Assembly: GCA_031002005.1 (NCBI GenBank) | Contig: CM061920.1 | Span: forward strand, 44,866,610-44,930,609 | Direction: 5' to 3' | DNA length: 64,000 bases | Origin: Vandiemenella viatica | Taxonomy: Eukaryota > Arthropoda > Insecta > Orthoptera > Morabidae | Shown: positions 1 through 11,739 of the stretch, piece after piece | Layout: every line of letters starts with the position of its first letter | Numbering within the stretch: position 1 is the first letter of the stretch | The notes under the pieces: model-generated | Databases searched by the model: none | Seen by the model: the letters and a program-made list of their open reading frames with translations, nothing else | Told to the model about the DNA's origin: nothing | Position numbers and translations under genes: made by a program

Positions 1-189
1 TTTTGTGTGTTTGTTACTGCCCTCCTGATGTCATCATTGGTGAATGATATGTATGCTTTCCATATCCTTAATTATTTTCATTGCCTAAAGGCCTTTAATA
101 TTCTCAAAGCTGTTTTATTTACCATTTATCCATCAACAAACAATCAGGGCACACCATGGCCCATACTACTGTATGGTAATGTGTTTCAG

Positions 190-292
190 GAATTGCAGCA
201 GGAGTCATTCCTGTGGCGGCAGAAGTTAGAGGTGACGTGCCAGGAGCATGCAAGGAGGTTAGAGGAACAGAGGGCTGCTCTACAGGACAAGA
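190..292 (+). CDS. Host gene internal exon 1 of 4 visible (coiled-coil protein)
   Basis: A phase-0 exon bounded by a pyrimidine-poor acceptor ending TTTCAG and a donor reading AAGA|GTATGA. It encodes 34 residues beginning ELQQESFLWRQKLEV, rich in Glu, Gln, Arg and Leu with heptad-like spacing, as in a coiled coil. The exon ends with one spare base (A), which joins GT at 11298 to make a Ser codon, so phase matches the next exon. The gene must begin left of the window. I do not recognise the protein; centrosomal, kinetochore or cytoskeletal coiled-coil families are all possible. Confidence 0.75.
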
Positions 293-448
293 GTATGACA
301 CCAAAATTTTCTCTTTCTGTACTATTATTAAACTCTTTACTACTTTCCCCATATACAGAAAGATCTGAGGGCCTCCAGTAATAAAATTCCCACAATTTTT
401 GGTTCTTAACACAATGTGTGAGAATAATTTAAGGGTTGTGGATTTGTT

Positions 449-523
449 TTGTCATGTGTTAGTATCATTAAGAAAGTTGTTGTTTTGTCATGTGTTAGTA
501 TCATTAAGAAAGTTGTTGTTTCA
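449..523. repeat. Two-copy tandem repeat, about 38-bp unit
   Basis: The segment containing TGTGTTAGTATCATTAAG followed by AAAGTTGTTG occurs twice head to tail with essentially no differences, so this is a recent local duplication. Confidence 0.85.
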
Positions 524-684
524 AAATCTGTTATATAGTTAATACACAGAAAACGACTATGGATTTATGGGCATAAACCAACTTTATTACATCACACGTT
601 CTGTCCAACTACAAAGAAAATATTTTGATGATTATGCATTTTTAGTTATAATTTTTTATTTTCATAGTTTAATTGTAATTGGTA

Positions 685-1075
685 TATAACCTGTTGGAAA
701 TTTCCCTACACATCCATCACCACGTTACTGCTATTGCCTTTTATAAATTTTAGTTTTAATTTCCTTCAGTGTTTTTGGTAAATTGTTCAGGACCCCCATT
801 GGTAATTTATTGAAATCCCTGACTCTGCTAATTACATAAGAAAACTTTCCCATTTACTTATGCTTCAACCATTTCTAACACTGTAATTTTGAATCCCCTC
901 CATACCAGCTGCCCAATGTGTCCTGTCCAGTTGAGTTTACTATCAAATGTTGCGCTAACGTATTCATAATTTAGGTTTTCAACAAGCAATTTGTTAAACA
1001 ATAATGTTGCTTGAGGTATACAAGCAATTTGTTAAACAATAATGTTGCTTGAGGTATAGTTTTTTTTAAAGTAGT
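685..1075 (-). mobile_element. LINE family A (Jockey/CR1-type) 3' fragment, internally deleted
   Basis: On the minus strand this matches the 3' end of a LINE with at least eight other fragments in the window. The diagnostic stretches are the 3' UTR (complement of TTTCCCTACAC), the last coding segment and, after a jump near 890, the RT C-terminal segment (complement of CCAATGTGTCCTGTCCAG). The intervening part of the coding region is missing, so the copy carries an internal deletion. Confidence 0.7.
981..1058. repeat. Two-copy tandem repeat, 40-bp unit, inside LINE A fragment
   Basis: The unit beginning CAAGCAATTTGTTAAACAAT is present twice back to back at 981 and 1021. It lies within the degenerate LINE fragment and is a later local duplication. 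Confidence 0.85.
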
Positions 1076-1517
1076 TGCTCTCACCGAATTTCAAAGTTCT
1101 CATAACTTGATATATTTTAGATTCTGAAACAGTATCTGACTGGAATTATTCTATATCCCGCCACTACATGTTTGAAACATTTATAAGTCCAGCGCCTCCT
1201 ATCAAATCATGACCACATCCAACACAAAGTCCGCCTGCCTTTAAATTGTGTGCCGAGGCAGAATTTCCAGTTTTTTTTTGAAGGGTTCTGGCGAGGTGTT
1301 GCGAGCCTTTATTTTCAAATATTACTCCAATCTTTTGAAATTTCATCATTTTATACACCATTTTATCCTGAATACCTAATGTTATAAATTTTGTCCCAGA
1401 TTGTTTTATTCAGTCACTATTAATTTAAGAAGATTCATTTAAGTTTATCTTTTAAAATATTTAGTTTCTCACAAAGATTGTATCGTCATGGAATTCCTTT
1501 TGATTCCTCCTTCAATT

Positions 1518-3232
1518 TGTAAGGAACTAAGCTGCTATACCAGGGCTAGTATAGAGCTTAGATACCTTAACTGAATGTTACCTCGTAGAAAGTTCTGTTA
1601 AATTTGATTAAATAATTTTAAATGACCATGTGCCTGAAAATAATATTCAACTGTAAAGCTTAACGGCTGCCACAAAGCTTATTTGAACCAAAACCTTAGG
1701 AAAGGTTATAGTTCACTGCTAAAATATTTGAGAATCCACTTGATGAAAACCAAATTTTATTCCAAAGTTACATTTCAGAAAATAGCTGTTACAGTTGAGT
1801 AGGCAATCAAACACACGTTTCCAAAAAATTGCAAATTATGGTGAGGTAGAAAAACCGACCGAAACCCCTTTTGAAAATTTAAAAGTTCATAGTCCCTATC
1901 ATCACCAGTCACTCGTCAGAAAATTTAACATGGTGATACGGCAGCCTTGCGGTCACTCAAAGTTCAACGATTTCTGGCCTAACCAACACATACTCGCGCA
2001 GGTCTACAATACTCAATGTTCCCATACAGACAACCCCCTCTCCTGGGCCACCACCTATATACCCTCATCCGCGTGATTGATGTATACCGACGCTTTCCAA
2101 AAATGAAAAGATGTAATTATAGAATGTGTTCTAACTTTACTTGTGTGTAGCCTGACCTTCCAGGATTATGAAAAGTGTTTAGCAAAAATTCTTAAATGAT
2201 AAGTTTTCTTGTAATTGAATTTAGTTCTCAGGCGTATTGATAAAAAGTTTCCACAAGTTAATTAGTGATTCCCTGAGATGTGTGTTAATTCTGTCAATTT
2301 TTTAGGTGACCCGGCTGAATTTCAAATTATTGTGATAAAATTGGTGTCATTATGTTATATGTTAATTCCTGATTCCAGTGGTGTAAATTTTATTATGATT
2401 GGTGGTGAAATAGCAAAGTTATTAGCTCGTCAAAAATTGGGTTTGAAATCTGTTTAGCAGATACTTGGTTTTTAGTTATAATTATTCAAGTGTTGCTTAT
2501 ATCAAAAAAGTGAAGTTATTGGAATTTTCTTTGAATTTAATTACGTGTTTTAACAGTTGTTTTATTTACGGCAGTGGCTTGGTTTAGTCACAAATAATTC
2601 TTGAATGAAACCACGTTGTGATTGATGACGAAATAGCTTTAAAATGTATATAAAATCTGTTCTAGTGCATGGAATGTTCTGAAATTTTAATATGTTATAC
2701 TGGATTTTTTAGTTCTTTCGGGAAATTTACTTTTTAGTTCGAGAAATTACTGAAAACATGATAAAAATTGTTAAAAGTGAAAGTGTTCTCCATGAGGTGT
2801 TTAAAATTTTATTTAAGCTATTTACATGGCCTTAATCTACAGAATTTTGGTGAATTTAACTTTCTTTTGAATTATTATTATTTTAAAATTATTTTACTAC
2901 ATCTAAAAGTGTTAAGAATTAGTGGAATTATCACGCAACCAAAATCTATTGTTTACAAGTTGGATAATAATTGATTACCCTATTCCAGGTTAGTTTAAAG
3001 ATTCTTTATTATTAAAAATATTTATTTAGCACTTTTCTTATATGTTGAGTGACTTTACTATTTCTAAATTGGCTTATACATTGAGTTGGTTTGCAGTATC
3101 ATCTTCTGCTTAAAAAGTTTTCTCACTTCCTATACTTGCAATGAAAATTATATGTTTACTGGAAAGCTTACTCCCTCCCTTATGCTCTAAGCTAAGAAAA
3201 ATAGAATTTACCCAAATTCTAAGGTGCTTACA
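1518..3232 (+). mobile_element. Solo LTR, family L, with TSD AATT
   Basis: It begins TGTAAGGAACTAAG and ends TAAGGTGCTTACA, a TG...CA unit with short inverted ends TGTAAG/CTTACA. It is flanked by AATT at 1514-1517 and at 3233-3236, a perfect 4-bp target duplication typical of Gypsy-class integrases. Internal landmarks shared with the other copies are AGTAGGCAATC, the ACCGACCGAAACCCCTTT-like stretch and the terminal block. It contains no coding sequence. It is interpreted as the product of LTR-LTR recombination. Orientation follows the TGTAAGGAACC-like end as the LTR 5' end. Confidence 0.85.
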
Positions 3233-3385
3233 AATTGACATTTTTTTAATCACTGTAACTATTTTTATTTGGGTAAAATCTTTCGATTTTTCATTTTATG
3301 TTCAACTTTTAGTGCCATTTTCCCTCCTAGTGCACTCTTAAAACTTAAAAGTGTTATAGCTTTTCATGAAATTTCCTCAGTTTCA

Positions 3386-3672
3386 CCGAGCATGGTGGGT
3401 GAGTGGTTAACATTCTGGCCTCGCATTTGGGAGGATGCCAGTTCAAATACTTGTCCGGGCATCCAGATTTGGATTTTACATGGTTTCCCCAAATATATCC
3501 AGGCAATGGCAGGATTCTTTCTGCAAAAGGATGTGGCCACATTCCTTCCCATCCTAGTCCACAGTACCTTCCCATTCCCATTCCTAGTCCACAGTACCTT
3601 CCCATTCCTAGTCCCAAGTTCCATCCCACCTCTAATGCCCTAGATGTGAATGAGGTGTAAAGCTAAAAGTAA
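3386..3672 (+). mobile_element. tRNA-derived SINE, family S, old copy
   Basis: The tRNA-like head starts ACCGAGCATGGTGGGTGAG with an A-box-like GTGAGTGGTTAAC and a diverged B box (AGTTCAAATAC). The body GGGCATCCAGATTTGG follows, then a pyrimidine-rich part with an internal tandem of CCACAGTACCTTCCCATTCC-like units. No poly-A tail or clear target duplication remains, so this copy is older than those at 18769 and 59208. Confidence 0.8.
3545..3625. repeat. Short tandem repeat inside SINE
   Basis: The segment TCCACAGTACCTTCCCATTCC is repeated with variation, expanding the 3' part of the SINE. Confidence 0.6.
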
Positions 3673-4399
3673 GGGGGAAAAATTTAATCTTTTTTAGTAT
3701 TCTCTGCTCTATATTTTGAGATCTGTCTCACTTTTCGAAAATCCTTCCTTTTCACTCTCACTTTCACGTGCGACGGGTTTATGATGTATATTATCTGTGA
3801 TGTTTCTCTGAAGTCATCCATAAATTCATATATGAAAATCCTACTTTTTGCACTTAAATATCTAATTTACTGTTAAAATTTTATTGTATTATTATTATTT
3901 AAAACTTTCTTTATCATTTGAGCGTATTTTTGGCTTCCTAATTTTTTATTAAAAAAATTTATTTTCTTTCTTCCTACAAAAAAACATACTTAAAAATTAC
4001 TACAGCCTCAAATTTTGGGCAGAATGTGATTCTTGATGCTGACTATCTATTGTCTTAGTTAAATTTGGATTATCTTTTTAAATGACTGGAATTCTATTGT
4101 TTTATGTGATTCCTATTGTCAGCAGATACTATGTTGACCACATGGTGAAATAGTCTTTCAGATGGGTCTATCTCTTTAGTAAAATTTTTAGAATTTGTAA
4201 ACTGAATACCAAAATGATTGTCATTTAAGAGTGAAAATGAATTCATGAAATTCTTACACTTTAGGATTATTGATTTTTATTTTTGATATATTTTTACTAT
4301 TGTTTGTTTAATTTCTATTTGAAACTTCCTTTATTATTAGGATTATGTTAATATTATTCATTTTCTAAGTTAGTGACTTTGAATTAGCCCTCTTTTCAC

Positions 4400-4660
4400 T
4401 ATTCTAGAAAGCTACTTATCCATGACAAGTTCCTCTTCCATTCTATTATCATAAATAACCTTAATTTTCTATCTATATAAGATGACTTTGCTTTGTGTTT
4501 ACCTTCATTCCATCTTGAACTACCCAGCAAGATATTCTGTCCAGATCTCCTCGTATCTGTTTACAGTTCTCTTCCATTTCAATCCTATTGTATGACATTA
4601 TGTCATCAGCAAATAACCTAATGTACAGGTGTAAGACGATTAGCTTATGCTTGGGGTGGA
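4400..4660 (-). mobile_element. LINE family A fragment, RT palm region
   Basis: On the minus strand this encodes an RT active-site-like segment reading RLFADDIMSYN, followed by a residue run that aligns with the same region of other family A copies (complement of GATATTCTGTCCAGATC). It is short and broken. Confidence 0.65.
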
Positions 4661-4669
4661 GCATAAACC

Positions 4670-5600
4670 CACTGTCTTAGCAATAACCGTGCGTGGCCTA
4701 GAATGTTACAGTTCTGACTTAGATATAGCTTATTTAACCAAAAGCTACGGAAAGATATAAGTTCAAATGATGTTCACTAGTCCATTCTTGTTAGATAACT
4801 ATATTCTTCAAAATTTTACAAAGTCGGAAAACTGCACAGGCAATCAGACATATTTACCAAAGAAATGTTTGCAAGTTCGATTAACCGTTCGAGCCAGACC
4901 ACACCCTAATAGTTCACAATCCAAACTTTTAAGTGTAGAAGTTAAATGAAAGTGAATCACACGCTCCAATTGTTCCACCTTTTAGTAAATTCAAACAAGG
5001 CTCCACTTGGCAAAATACTATTTCAACGCGACATTATAATAAAACTGAATGATCTAAGCTGCATATTCATGAGCCTTCAGGTTTTCAAAGCTAACTGATT
5101 GCTACTACATTAGTTTGCTTCTTGTCTCATGCACTGCTACTTGAAGACTGAGCCTAACGTGGTGTTGCACCGACTGCTTCTGTATGACTGAGCTACATGT
5201 TATCGAGGTCGCAGTTCCTCGCAGACTGAGGCCGACTAATTGCATGCACGAGTCTATATCTTCGTGCTTCTCAAAGATTCCTGGCGACTCTGCTCTCTCA
5301 CGAACCGTGGGATTGGATTCTTTTCCTTATTCACAGGGTAGCTCCCGGCGGGCTCATCAGATATCAAATCGCACATCAGAAAAAGTTTCGAGATAAAATT
5401 TGACCTTGACTATAAAAATAATTGAATCACTCTAAAATTTTACAAATAGCTAAATCTTGAAGTTAACGTTAACTTTAGTTACTATACAAAATTTTTTACA
5501 TTAATATTTTAGCCAAAAATAAATAATTTAAATATGAACTTTTAAAATCTCATTCCAGGCGAATGCCGAAAACTAATGTAACAGAGAATACTATCTTGAC
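4670..5600 (+). mobile_element. Degenerate LTR related to family L
   Basis: Scattered landmarks in the same order as in the family L LTRs (TTTAACCAAAAGCTACGGAAA, CAGGCAATCAGACA, GGGTAGCTCCCGG) suggest an old, diverged LTR. The ends are not resolved and no target duplication is visible. It contains no coding sequence. Confidence 0.4.
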
Positions 5601-5739
5601 AGCTATAAAAACCTGATTCCTATCTTGAATTATCATAGAAACTAATTATAGAAAATGAAATGCACTAATATTATCCAATCTAACTCATGGTTCTGAGAAT
5701 AAAATGTTGTTACTCAGTTTCAAAATTTAATAGATAGCT

Positions 5740-6105
5740 TACACAAGGCTTATGTTGGTGATAGGGCTTGGGGGATTATTGGTCAAAGGATTAGGAACAG
5801 TGCTTAGAAGGAGAAAGATGACCATGATGATAAGTTGGTGCTCGATTTCATGCCTTAGCGACTGGGTATATTTTCTTTTATTGGTAAGGGTGTCAGGGAT
5901 CGGAACAAATTACCAAATGAAGTGATGAATAATTTACCAAAAATACTTAAGGAATTTGAAATTAAGATTTATAAATTGGAAAAGTAAATGGGGAAGGAAT
6001 TTAACACTCCAATTATAAAATAAATTTTTAAAAAATAAAATAAAAGTGGGTAATTAGATGACTAGGTGAATTGCCACAAGAGCATTATCTCCATCACAAT
6101 TAAAA
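5740..6105 (+). mobile_element. LINE family A 3' end, plus orientation
   Basis: Plus-strand copy of the terminal coding segment (GACCATGATGATAAGTTGG, then GGTGTCAGGGATCGGAAC) and the 3' UTR ending in GCATTATCTCCATCACAATT. Several frame breaks are present. It lies close to minus-oriented copies of the same 3' end. Confidence 0.7.
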
Positions 6106-6129
6106 TTAATAATAATAACTTCTGACTGT

Positions 6130-6250
6130 AAACTGTTAACCCAATCGTCTATTAGTATAATGAATAGCAGTGTTAGATCTATAAATTTTCTGAGCCAGGT
6201 GCTGATAAATACCATTGCTCCCAATACATTACACTGTACCAGTATGATTT
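6130..6250 (-). mobile_element. LINE family A fragment, RT segment
   Basis: Degenerate minus-strand match to the RT stretch seen better at 31680-31750 (AATGAATAGCA...CCCAATAC). Short and low in information. Confidence 0.4.
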
Positions 6251-6361
6251 TAATTTACACTTCCTTATAGTGCATTTTTTGCCCTTATAAATTAATTTTA
6301 ACCTCTCAAGAATTCATCCACTTAGGAAGCCACTTTTTCATCCACTCCTATGAATTTTGAT

Positions 6362-6570
6362 CGTTTACTACCTCAGGGGACCTTCCCAGATTGGCTTACA
6401 TCTGCTGCAGTTAAACCAATCAATAAAAAATGGGATAAGCCAGTTGCATAAAATTACCACCCTATTTTATTAGTAACAGCCTTTTTCAAACTGTCTGAAA
6501 AAGAGTTTATCACCATATAAAAAATTGCAACACACTAACTAAGTCACCATTCGGTTTATGAAATGGCCAT
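6362..6570 (+). mobile_element. Jockey/CR1-type RT fragment, plus strand
   Basis: The plus-strand translation gives GTFPDWLTSAAVKPINKK followed by NYHPILLVTAFFKLSEK. This aligns with the RT segment of the large LINE at 61759-63057 (reading FPDRLKYAVVKPLFKKGD and DNYRPISLLSTFSKVFEK there). Stop codons interrupt it. Confidence 0.7.
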
Positions 6571-7519
6571 TTAATTTCACTGTGATGATCCAGTCACAAT
6601 TTCCCTACACACCCATTTATCCCCTTTCCTGTATCTGCATACTTCTGATCTCTACAAATTTCAACTTTAAATTCTTTCAGCATTTTTGGTAAATTATTCA
6701 TCATTTCTCTTGGTAATTTACTCCAGTCTCTCACCCTCTCACCCTCTTACCTTACTCACACTCTTATGCCTGAAATTGAGTGCCAGCTTGTTGTCATGGT
6801 CATCTTTTCCCTTCCACCTTCTTTTCCTCTTAATTCTTCCACCAATTTCCTTCCACACCTCATCATCAATATATATCTTGTATACTCCCATAACTCTCTT
6901 CAGTCTCCTCCTGTCTTCCAATCCCATTCCAGCTCCTTTATCATATCAGTAATTGATTGTGATCTGTGGAAATGTGCAGAGGCAAATCTAGCATCCCTTT
7001 TTCCCACCCCTTCCAGCTCCTCCTGTATATGATACCCAAAATGTGGGTTTCATACTACACCACCATATTCAAGCCGTGTTCTGACCAAAGTTTTGTAATG
7101 CAATTCCTTTACTTCTCTGGTACATCCCCTAATCACTTTCTCCAGGTGAAGGATTTTGACATCTTTTCTTTTTACCTGTGTAATGTTACCTGCCTAGTTA
7201 AGTTTGTTATCAAATGATGAGCCAAGGTATTTACATTTCAAGTCTTCAACAAACAATTCCTTTCCTATTTATAATCATAATCAATCTTTAGTTTTTTTTT
7301 ATCTGTATACCTAATAACCTGACTCTTTACATTTTCTTCATCCCATGTTTACCTACCCAGCTAGATATTAATTCCAGATCACCATGTAGTTGTTCACATT
7401 CTTCTTCCATTTTAATCCTAGTATATAGCATTATATCTTCTGCAAACAATACAACTTATTACTGTAATCATTGACACAATCATTCTTTAGAATAATAAAT
7501 AGCAGTAATTAATAAACTT
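6571..7519 (-). mobile_element. LINE family A 3' half, part 1
   Basis: Minus-strand copy running from the 3' tail (TTTAATTTCACTGTGATG) back through the C-terminal RT region (complement of GTTGTCATGGTCATC, then CCATACTACACCACCATA-like sequence) to the active-site area (ATATAGCATTATATCTTCTGC). It has many frame breaks. It is interrupted by the palindromic insert 7520-7735 and resumes at 7736. Confidence 0.7.
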
Positions 7520-7735
7520 ATTGTGAGTATGAAGGCTTTCATGGCTTATCGATGATACCAAGTCTTTACTGGTTCTTCTCCATATTGTGTTGAAGAAAAA
7601 CAACAACAAGCTTTCAGCAGCTTGCTCTGCTGCCATCTACACCTGAAGATGGCAGCAGAGCTAGTTGCAGAAAGCTCGTTGTTATTTTTCTCCAACAACA
7701 TATAGTGGAGAATGCACGAAGACTTCATATCAATA
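7520..7735. mobile_element. Palindromic hammerhead-like insert with about 66-bp flanking duplication
   Basis: A 216-bp insert splits LINE A. Its two halves are an imperfect inverted repeat centred near 7640-7645. The right half contains CTGAAGA, a GC-rich stem and GAAAGC, matching the order of a hammerhead core, and the left half holds the inverted counterpart. The LINE segment 7453-7519 is repeated at 7736-7801 with about three differences, so the flanks look like an unusually long target duplication. Penelope-like elements are known to carry hammerhead motifs and to make variable-length duplications. Assignment to them is inference. Confidence 0.6.
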
Positions 7736-7870
7736 AACTTATTACTGTAACCATTGACACAATCATTCTTTAGAGTAATGAATAGCAGTAATTAATAAAC
7801 TACCATGTGGTACTTTCATTTTCACTTCCACTTCTTTTGATACTGCATTCTCTACTATAATCCTTTCCTT
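7736..7870 (-). mobile_element. LINE family A 3' half, part 2
   Basis: The LINE sequence interrupted at 7519 restarts with a duplicate of its last 66 bases and continues into the RT segment (complement of CACTTCCACTTCTTTTGATAC). It is a continuation of 6571-7519. Confidence 0.6.
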
Positions 7871-7876
7871 TATATA

Positions 7877-8600
7877 TATATATATAATAACGATGAAAAA
7901 AAGACGCTAAGTAGCGGAAAGGAATCAAATTAGGATGGGGAAATGAGCCACCACTTACCTTTAGATGATGGATGTGGGGCGCGAACACACAGAAAAGACA
8001 CAAACACAACTAATAAAGAAATTTTCGGGAAAAAAACCCTTTGTCAACAAGAGATCATTAAGTGAGGTGGGTGCAGCTGGAGATTGCCTCACAGCAATAT
8101 CCTTGACACCAGACATCCTCCTGGCCTCAATCTCCAATAAACTCTGCCCACCAGACCCAGCACTTATTATCTATACCATTTACATTTTTTGTATTTCTGT
8201 ATTTACTATTATCCATGCTATTTACATATATTTTACTTTTCACTTATAGTTATATATATATATATATCCCCACCCAGTTATTATTCACCTCTTTCAATAA
8301 TAACATATCATCATCAGTATCGATTATTGATCCAATATTTGAGCTTACTCTCCTCCCCCCCTTTCCACCTAAACTACCATCTGCGCCTGAGATGCCATTC
8401 ACCAGTCGGCCGTCTATGTGTACACATGTGACGCCTCCTGGTGCTTCACTTTCTACACGTTTAAGGCTGCTGTAGGCCGAAATATTGCGCTTCTCTTGTG
8501 TCTGTTTTTTGTTTGTCGTCCCAGCCGCCTTCATCTGTGGTAAGTGTTGGGTCATATTTCCCTATCCTTCCTTAGTTTTATTGCTTTAAAGCTTTTTCCT
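7877..8600 (+). mobile_element. Penelope-like family P2 fragment, terminal region
   Basis: It begins with an AT microsatellite and the block GCTAAGTAGCGGAAA...GATGATGGATGTGGGGCGCG, which recurs at 45600-45745. The stretch ATCCTTGACACCAGACATCC recurs at 48482. Near 8455-8485 TTTAAGGCTGCTGTAGGCCGAAA resembles a worn hammerhead stem II plus GAAA box. The end CATCTGTGGTAAGTGTTGGG matches the site at 48855 where a solo LTR inserted. Assignment to the Penelope-like class rests on the coding remains of other copies (46270, 48120, 51451). Confidence 0.5.
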
Positions 8601-8839
8601 GCTCATTGTTATTATATATATATATTTTAAAAAAAATCAGTCCTACTACTTTTGGTATAAACCCTGTATGTCCTGGGCACGAGAAATAAATAAATAAATA
8701 TTCCACTTCTAGTTAAAATATTCAGAGTCCACAGCCTACATGTTTCACTGCCTTTATTTCATCCTCTCAACATGAATTCCTGCTTAAAACTGCTTACTTA
8801 CAAAGTAAAATGGTGTCTTTTTACACGCTTTATATTAGC

Positions 8840-9245
8840 TTGACTTGTATGTATGTATGTATGAATGTAACGGAATTTTACAACTCCATTTTGACCCACT
8901 TTCAGATGTCCGAGCTGGTTGAAATTTGGCACACATATTAAAAACCGGTGACAATACAATAATTTCATAGCTATATCCTGCTATTCTCATTTCTTTGACA
9001 GTAACAAAAGAAAAATGTTTGAATGTCGTGAAATTTTGCAATTTAATTTTAATCCAATTCCAGATGTCCGAATTGTTTGAAATTTTGCTGATGCATTGAT
9101 AACTGATTACAATACAATAATTTCATAGCTATATCTTGATATTATCATTACTTTGACAGTAAAAACAGAAAAAATTTGCACACGTTCTAAGAACCGTTGA
9201 CAATACAGCAGTCTCTTAGCAATGTCCTGCTTTTCTCGTTACTTT
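8840..9245. repeat. Degenerate tandem repeat, three units
   Basis: The motif order CAGATGTCCGA, TTGAAATTT, ACAATACAATAATTTCATAGC, TATC, CTTTGACAGTAA is repeated two and a half times with a unit of about 130-140 bp. It starts next to a GTAT microsatellite (8849-8863). I cannot assign it to an element class. Confidence 0.6.
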
Positions 9246-9586
9246 AACCATCTCCAGTTTCGCGGGTGTGATTTACGAGCCTTGGTTGCTGACGACGATC
9301 GTCTTCCACTGTCTCCTATCCAGAAAGGTTTCTCTGTCTGCAGTCGCTTAACGTGATGTTGAATAGTGAGTATTCGAAACATTACTTCGTACTATTATAG
9401 AAGAGTAGTCTTCCTCATTTACCCTGCTATTGGACCTCTGGCTGAGCTGCCATTTAATTGTATTTAACTCGTGGAAGTAATAATTAAAAATGAAACTACA
9501 ACACAAAGATAAAGAGAGATTGACGAAGAAAAGCCAACAGTAGGAAACATACTTTTGAAACTATCTGAACTAAAAAGTTAAAAATA

Positions 9587-10065
9587 AAATTGTAGTTTAA
9601 AAAACTAAAAACACGCTTTCGTAGTAATGTGAACTAAAAGGTTAAAAATAATCTTTAAATATAAATATTTTGTTTAACAGTGATGGGACGTCCCACAATA
9701 CAGGATAAATTAATTTTTTTGAATAAGCTTAAAGAATAAAGTCACTGATTACAAAATTAACTTTAATGTAAAAAAGCATGGGGTGCTCTCTACACAACTT
9801 TTGACAATGACTCTACCTTTACAAACAGTGAAAGACAAAAAATATAAGACAACTTATATAGCACCCCATGCTTTTTTACATTAAAGTTAATTTTGTAATC
9901 AGTGACTTTATTCTTTAAGCTTATACAAAAAAATTAATTTATCCTGTATTGTGGGACGTCCCATCACTGTTAAACAAAATCTTTATATTTAAAGATTATT
10001 TTTAACCTTTTAGTTCACATTACTACGAAAGCGTGTTTTTAGTTTTTTAAACTACAATTTTTATA
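9587..10065. repeat. Near-perfect long inverted repeat (about 200-bp arms, 72-nt loop)
   Basis: The left arm 9587-9787 and right arm 9860-10065 are reverse complements with only about two mismatches that I can find. The loop is 9788-9859. Each arm contains the palindrome GGGACGTCCC. There is no coding sequence. It is most likely a fold-back MITE or a recent inverted duplication. The element's own ends and any target duplication are not clear. The transcript of the host gene would form a very stable hairpin here. Confidence 0.85.
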
Positions 10066-11297
10066 GAGTCTGGTCACACTGACCTTTGGTCTTTCTATCT
10101 TTGTCTATCAACTTGCTCCAATTTCTCTGGAACTTATGCATCTTGTAGCTCCTATTTTTCTGATCATATTGTTACATCATGCTTAACATACAAAATTGCT
10201 TCATTTAAAAATTATAAAGCTTCAAATCATAAAATCTTGTATTATGCTACTCTTAAATTTTTAATCCTCCGTGATGGTTGTAGTGTCAGATTACTTCTTG
10301 AAATTTCCCTAATATTTTGAAATATGTCACTCTACTGAAAACATTGTACTTTGCAGGAAATTCGTGTAAAGCTGAAACTATGCAGTAGCTTCGAAACTTC
10401 CAAAGTATTTTAGAATGTATTTCTCCTAAACTACTGCTCTGTTTGAAATGGTATAAACACTACTTTTCTTAGGAAAAATTCCCTTATCTCCTAGTACTTT
10501 TTCCAGATCCCTAATGTGCTTCTTTGCCATTTTCTTAGTGACACTTGTTTTGAGTGCGTCCTCTGATCGCACTTTACTCAACCTAGAAATTCTAACAAGG
10601 GAACCATGACAGTGGAAACTATAAATTTGCTTTTAGCGCTTAAATCTTTATCTAGTTGAAAAACAAAAATCATGTTTGTAATCAGCAATTTTTTCCCTTT
10701 AATCTGAATATATTTTTAATACAGTATCTAAATTTTCATCCAAAATTTGGTATCTAAAAACTTTATTTCTAGTTTACCTATGAGGTCTGTTTTTACATAT
10801 AAGTTGCATCTACTCATTCTGCATCTTTTGACGTATCAAACATTTATGACATCTTAAGAAACAGAGTCACTTTTGTTTATAAGCAAGATTTTTATTCCAT
10901 TCACCCCACTTGGCGCAATTACAGGGAATTATAGTATAATTCTCTAAATAAAATTTTCTGACTATACATGTTATACCTCAAATTGTTTATAATTTTCTCC
11001 TCTATCTGTCGAAATGAATACAGAACTAGGGATTTGTGAATCTACATTTTTGAAACTTTATTTTCTTACGATGTTTACTGATTTTACTCCCCAAAAGCAC
11101 TTTAAAGTCAGGAAAATCATTATAGAAGTGCTTTACTATATGGCTAGTAGGTTGTAAGTTTCTTTTTAGATCATATTATTTAAGATATTCTGACTAGATG
11201 ACAACTTTCTCTTCAATTTTATTTCTCTGACAAATTAAATATTGCATTTGTTTTGATTATGCCATCAAACACTTTTTAATTCATGAAGTTGTTGCAG

Positions 11298-11392
11298 GTG
11301 ACAGATATACCAATGAGTTAGCTCATGTTCGAGCCCAGCTCAAAGCTTTTCAAGAAGAACACAGTGAGAAAATTAGCGCACTCACTAAAATG
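11298..11392 (+). CDS. Host gene exon 2 of 4 visible
   Basis: Acceptor GTTGCAG|GT and a strong donor ATG|GTGAGT. The first two bases (GT) complete the codon begun at 292. The remaining 31 codons read DRYTNELAHVRAQLKAFQEE and on to KISALTKM without a stop. The composition (Glu, Gln, Lys, Leu, Ala) is again coiled-coil-like. The exon ends in phase 0, matching the phase-0 start at 20442. Confidence 0.82.
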
Positions 11393-11739
11393 GTGAGTTT
11401 ACCACAAATTACATCTGTCACTATCAGCAAAATTTAACTCTTTAATGTAACAAAGTAATAACTTGGATGCACCTGTTAATAAGTATGTTCAGTACTCTGC
11501 CACCATTTGAGTCTTCCTTCTCCATTTGTGTGTTGTAAAATTTTGTGAACAGTGACTACTTTTGATATAACTGTTAACAGCAATATGGTTTCTATTAATT
11601 TGGATTCCATTTGATTCACTGTTTTTCTGTTCTCTTGGTATTTGTTCTATATAAATATTAAAAACTGTGTGTGATAATGAACTAGTTCATTAAAATTTGC
11701 ATATTCACTTCCATCAGTTATTTTAATAGCAGCTTTGAA

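Larger units (their letters stand above)
293..11297 (+). other. Intron of host gene, about 11 kb
   Basis: GT-AG intron between exons 190-292 and 11298-11392. It is filled with LINE fragments, a solo LTR, a SINE, a Penelope-like fragment and a long palindrome, all annotated separately. Stretches 3680-4390 and 10070-11290 are AT-rich and I see no recognisable gene or element in them. Confidence 0.7.
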
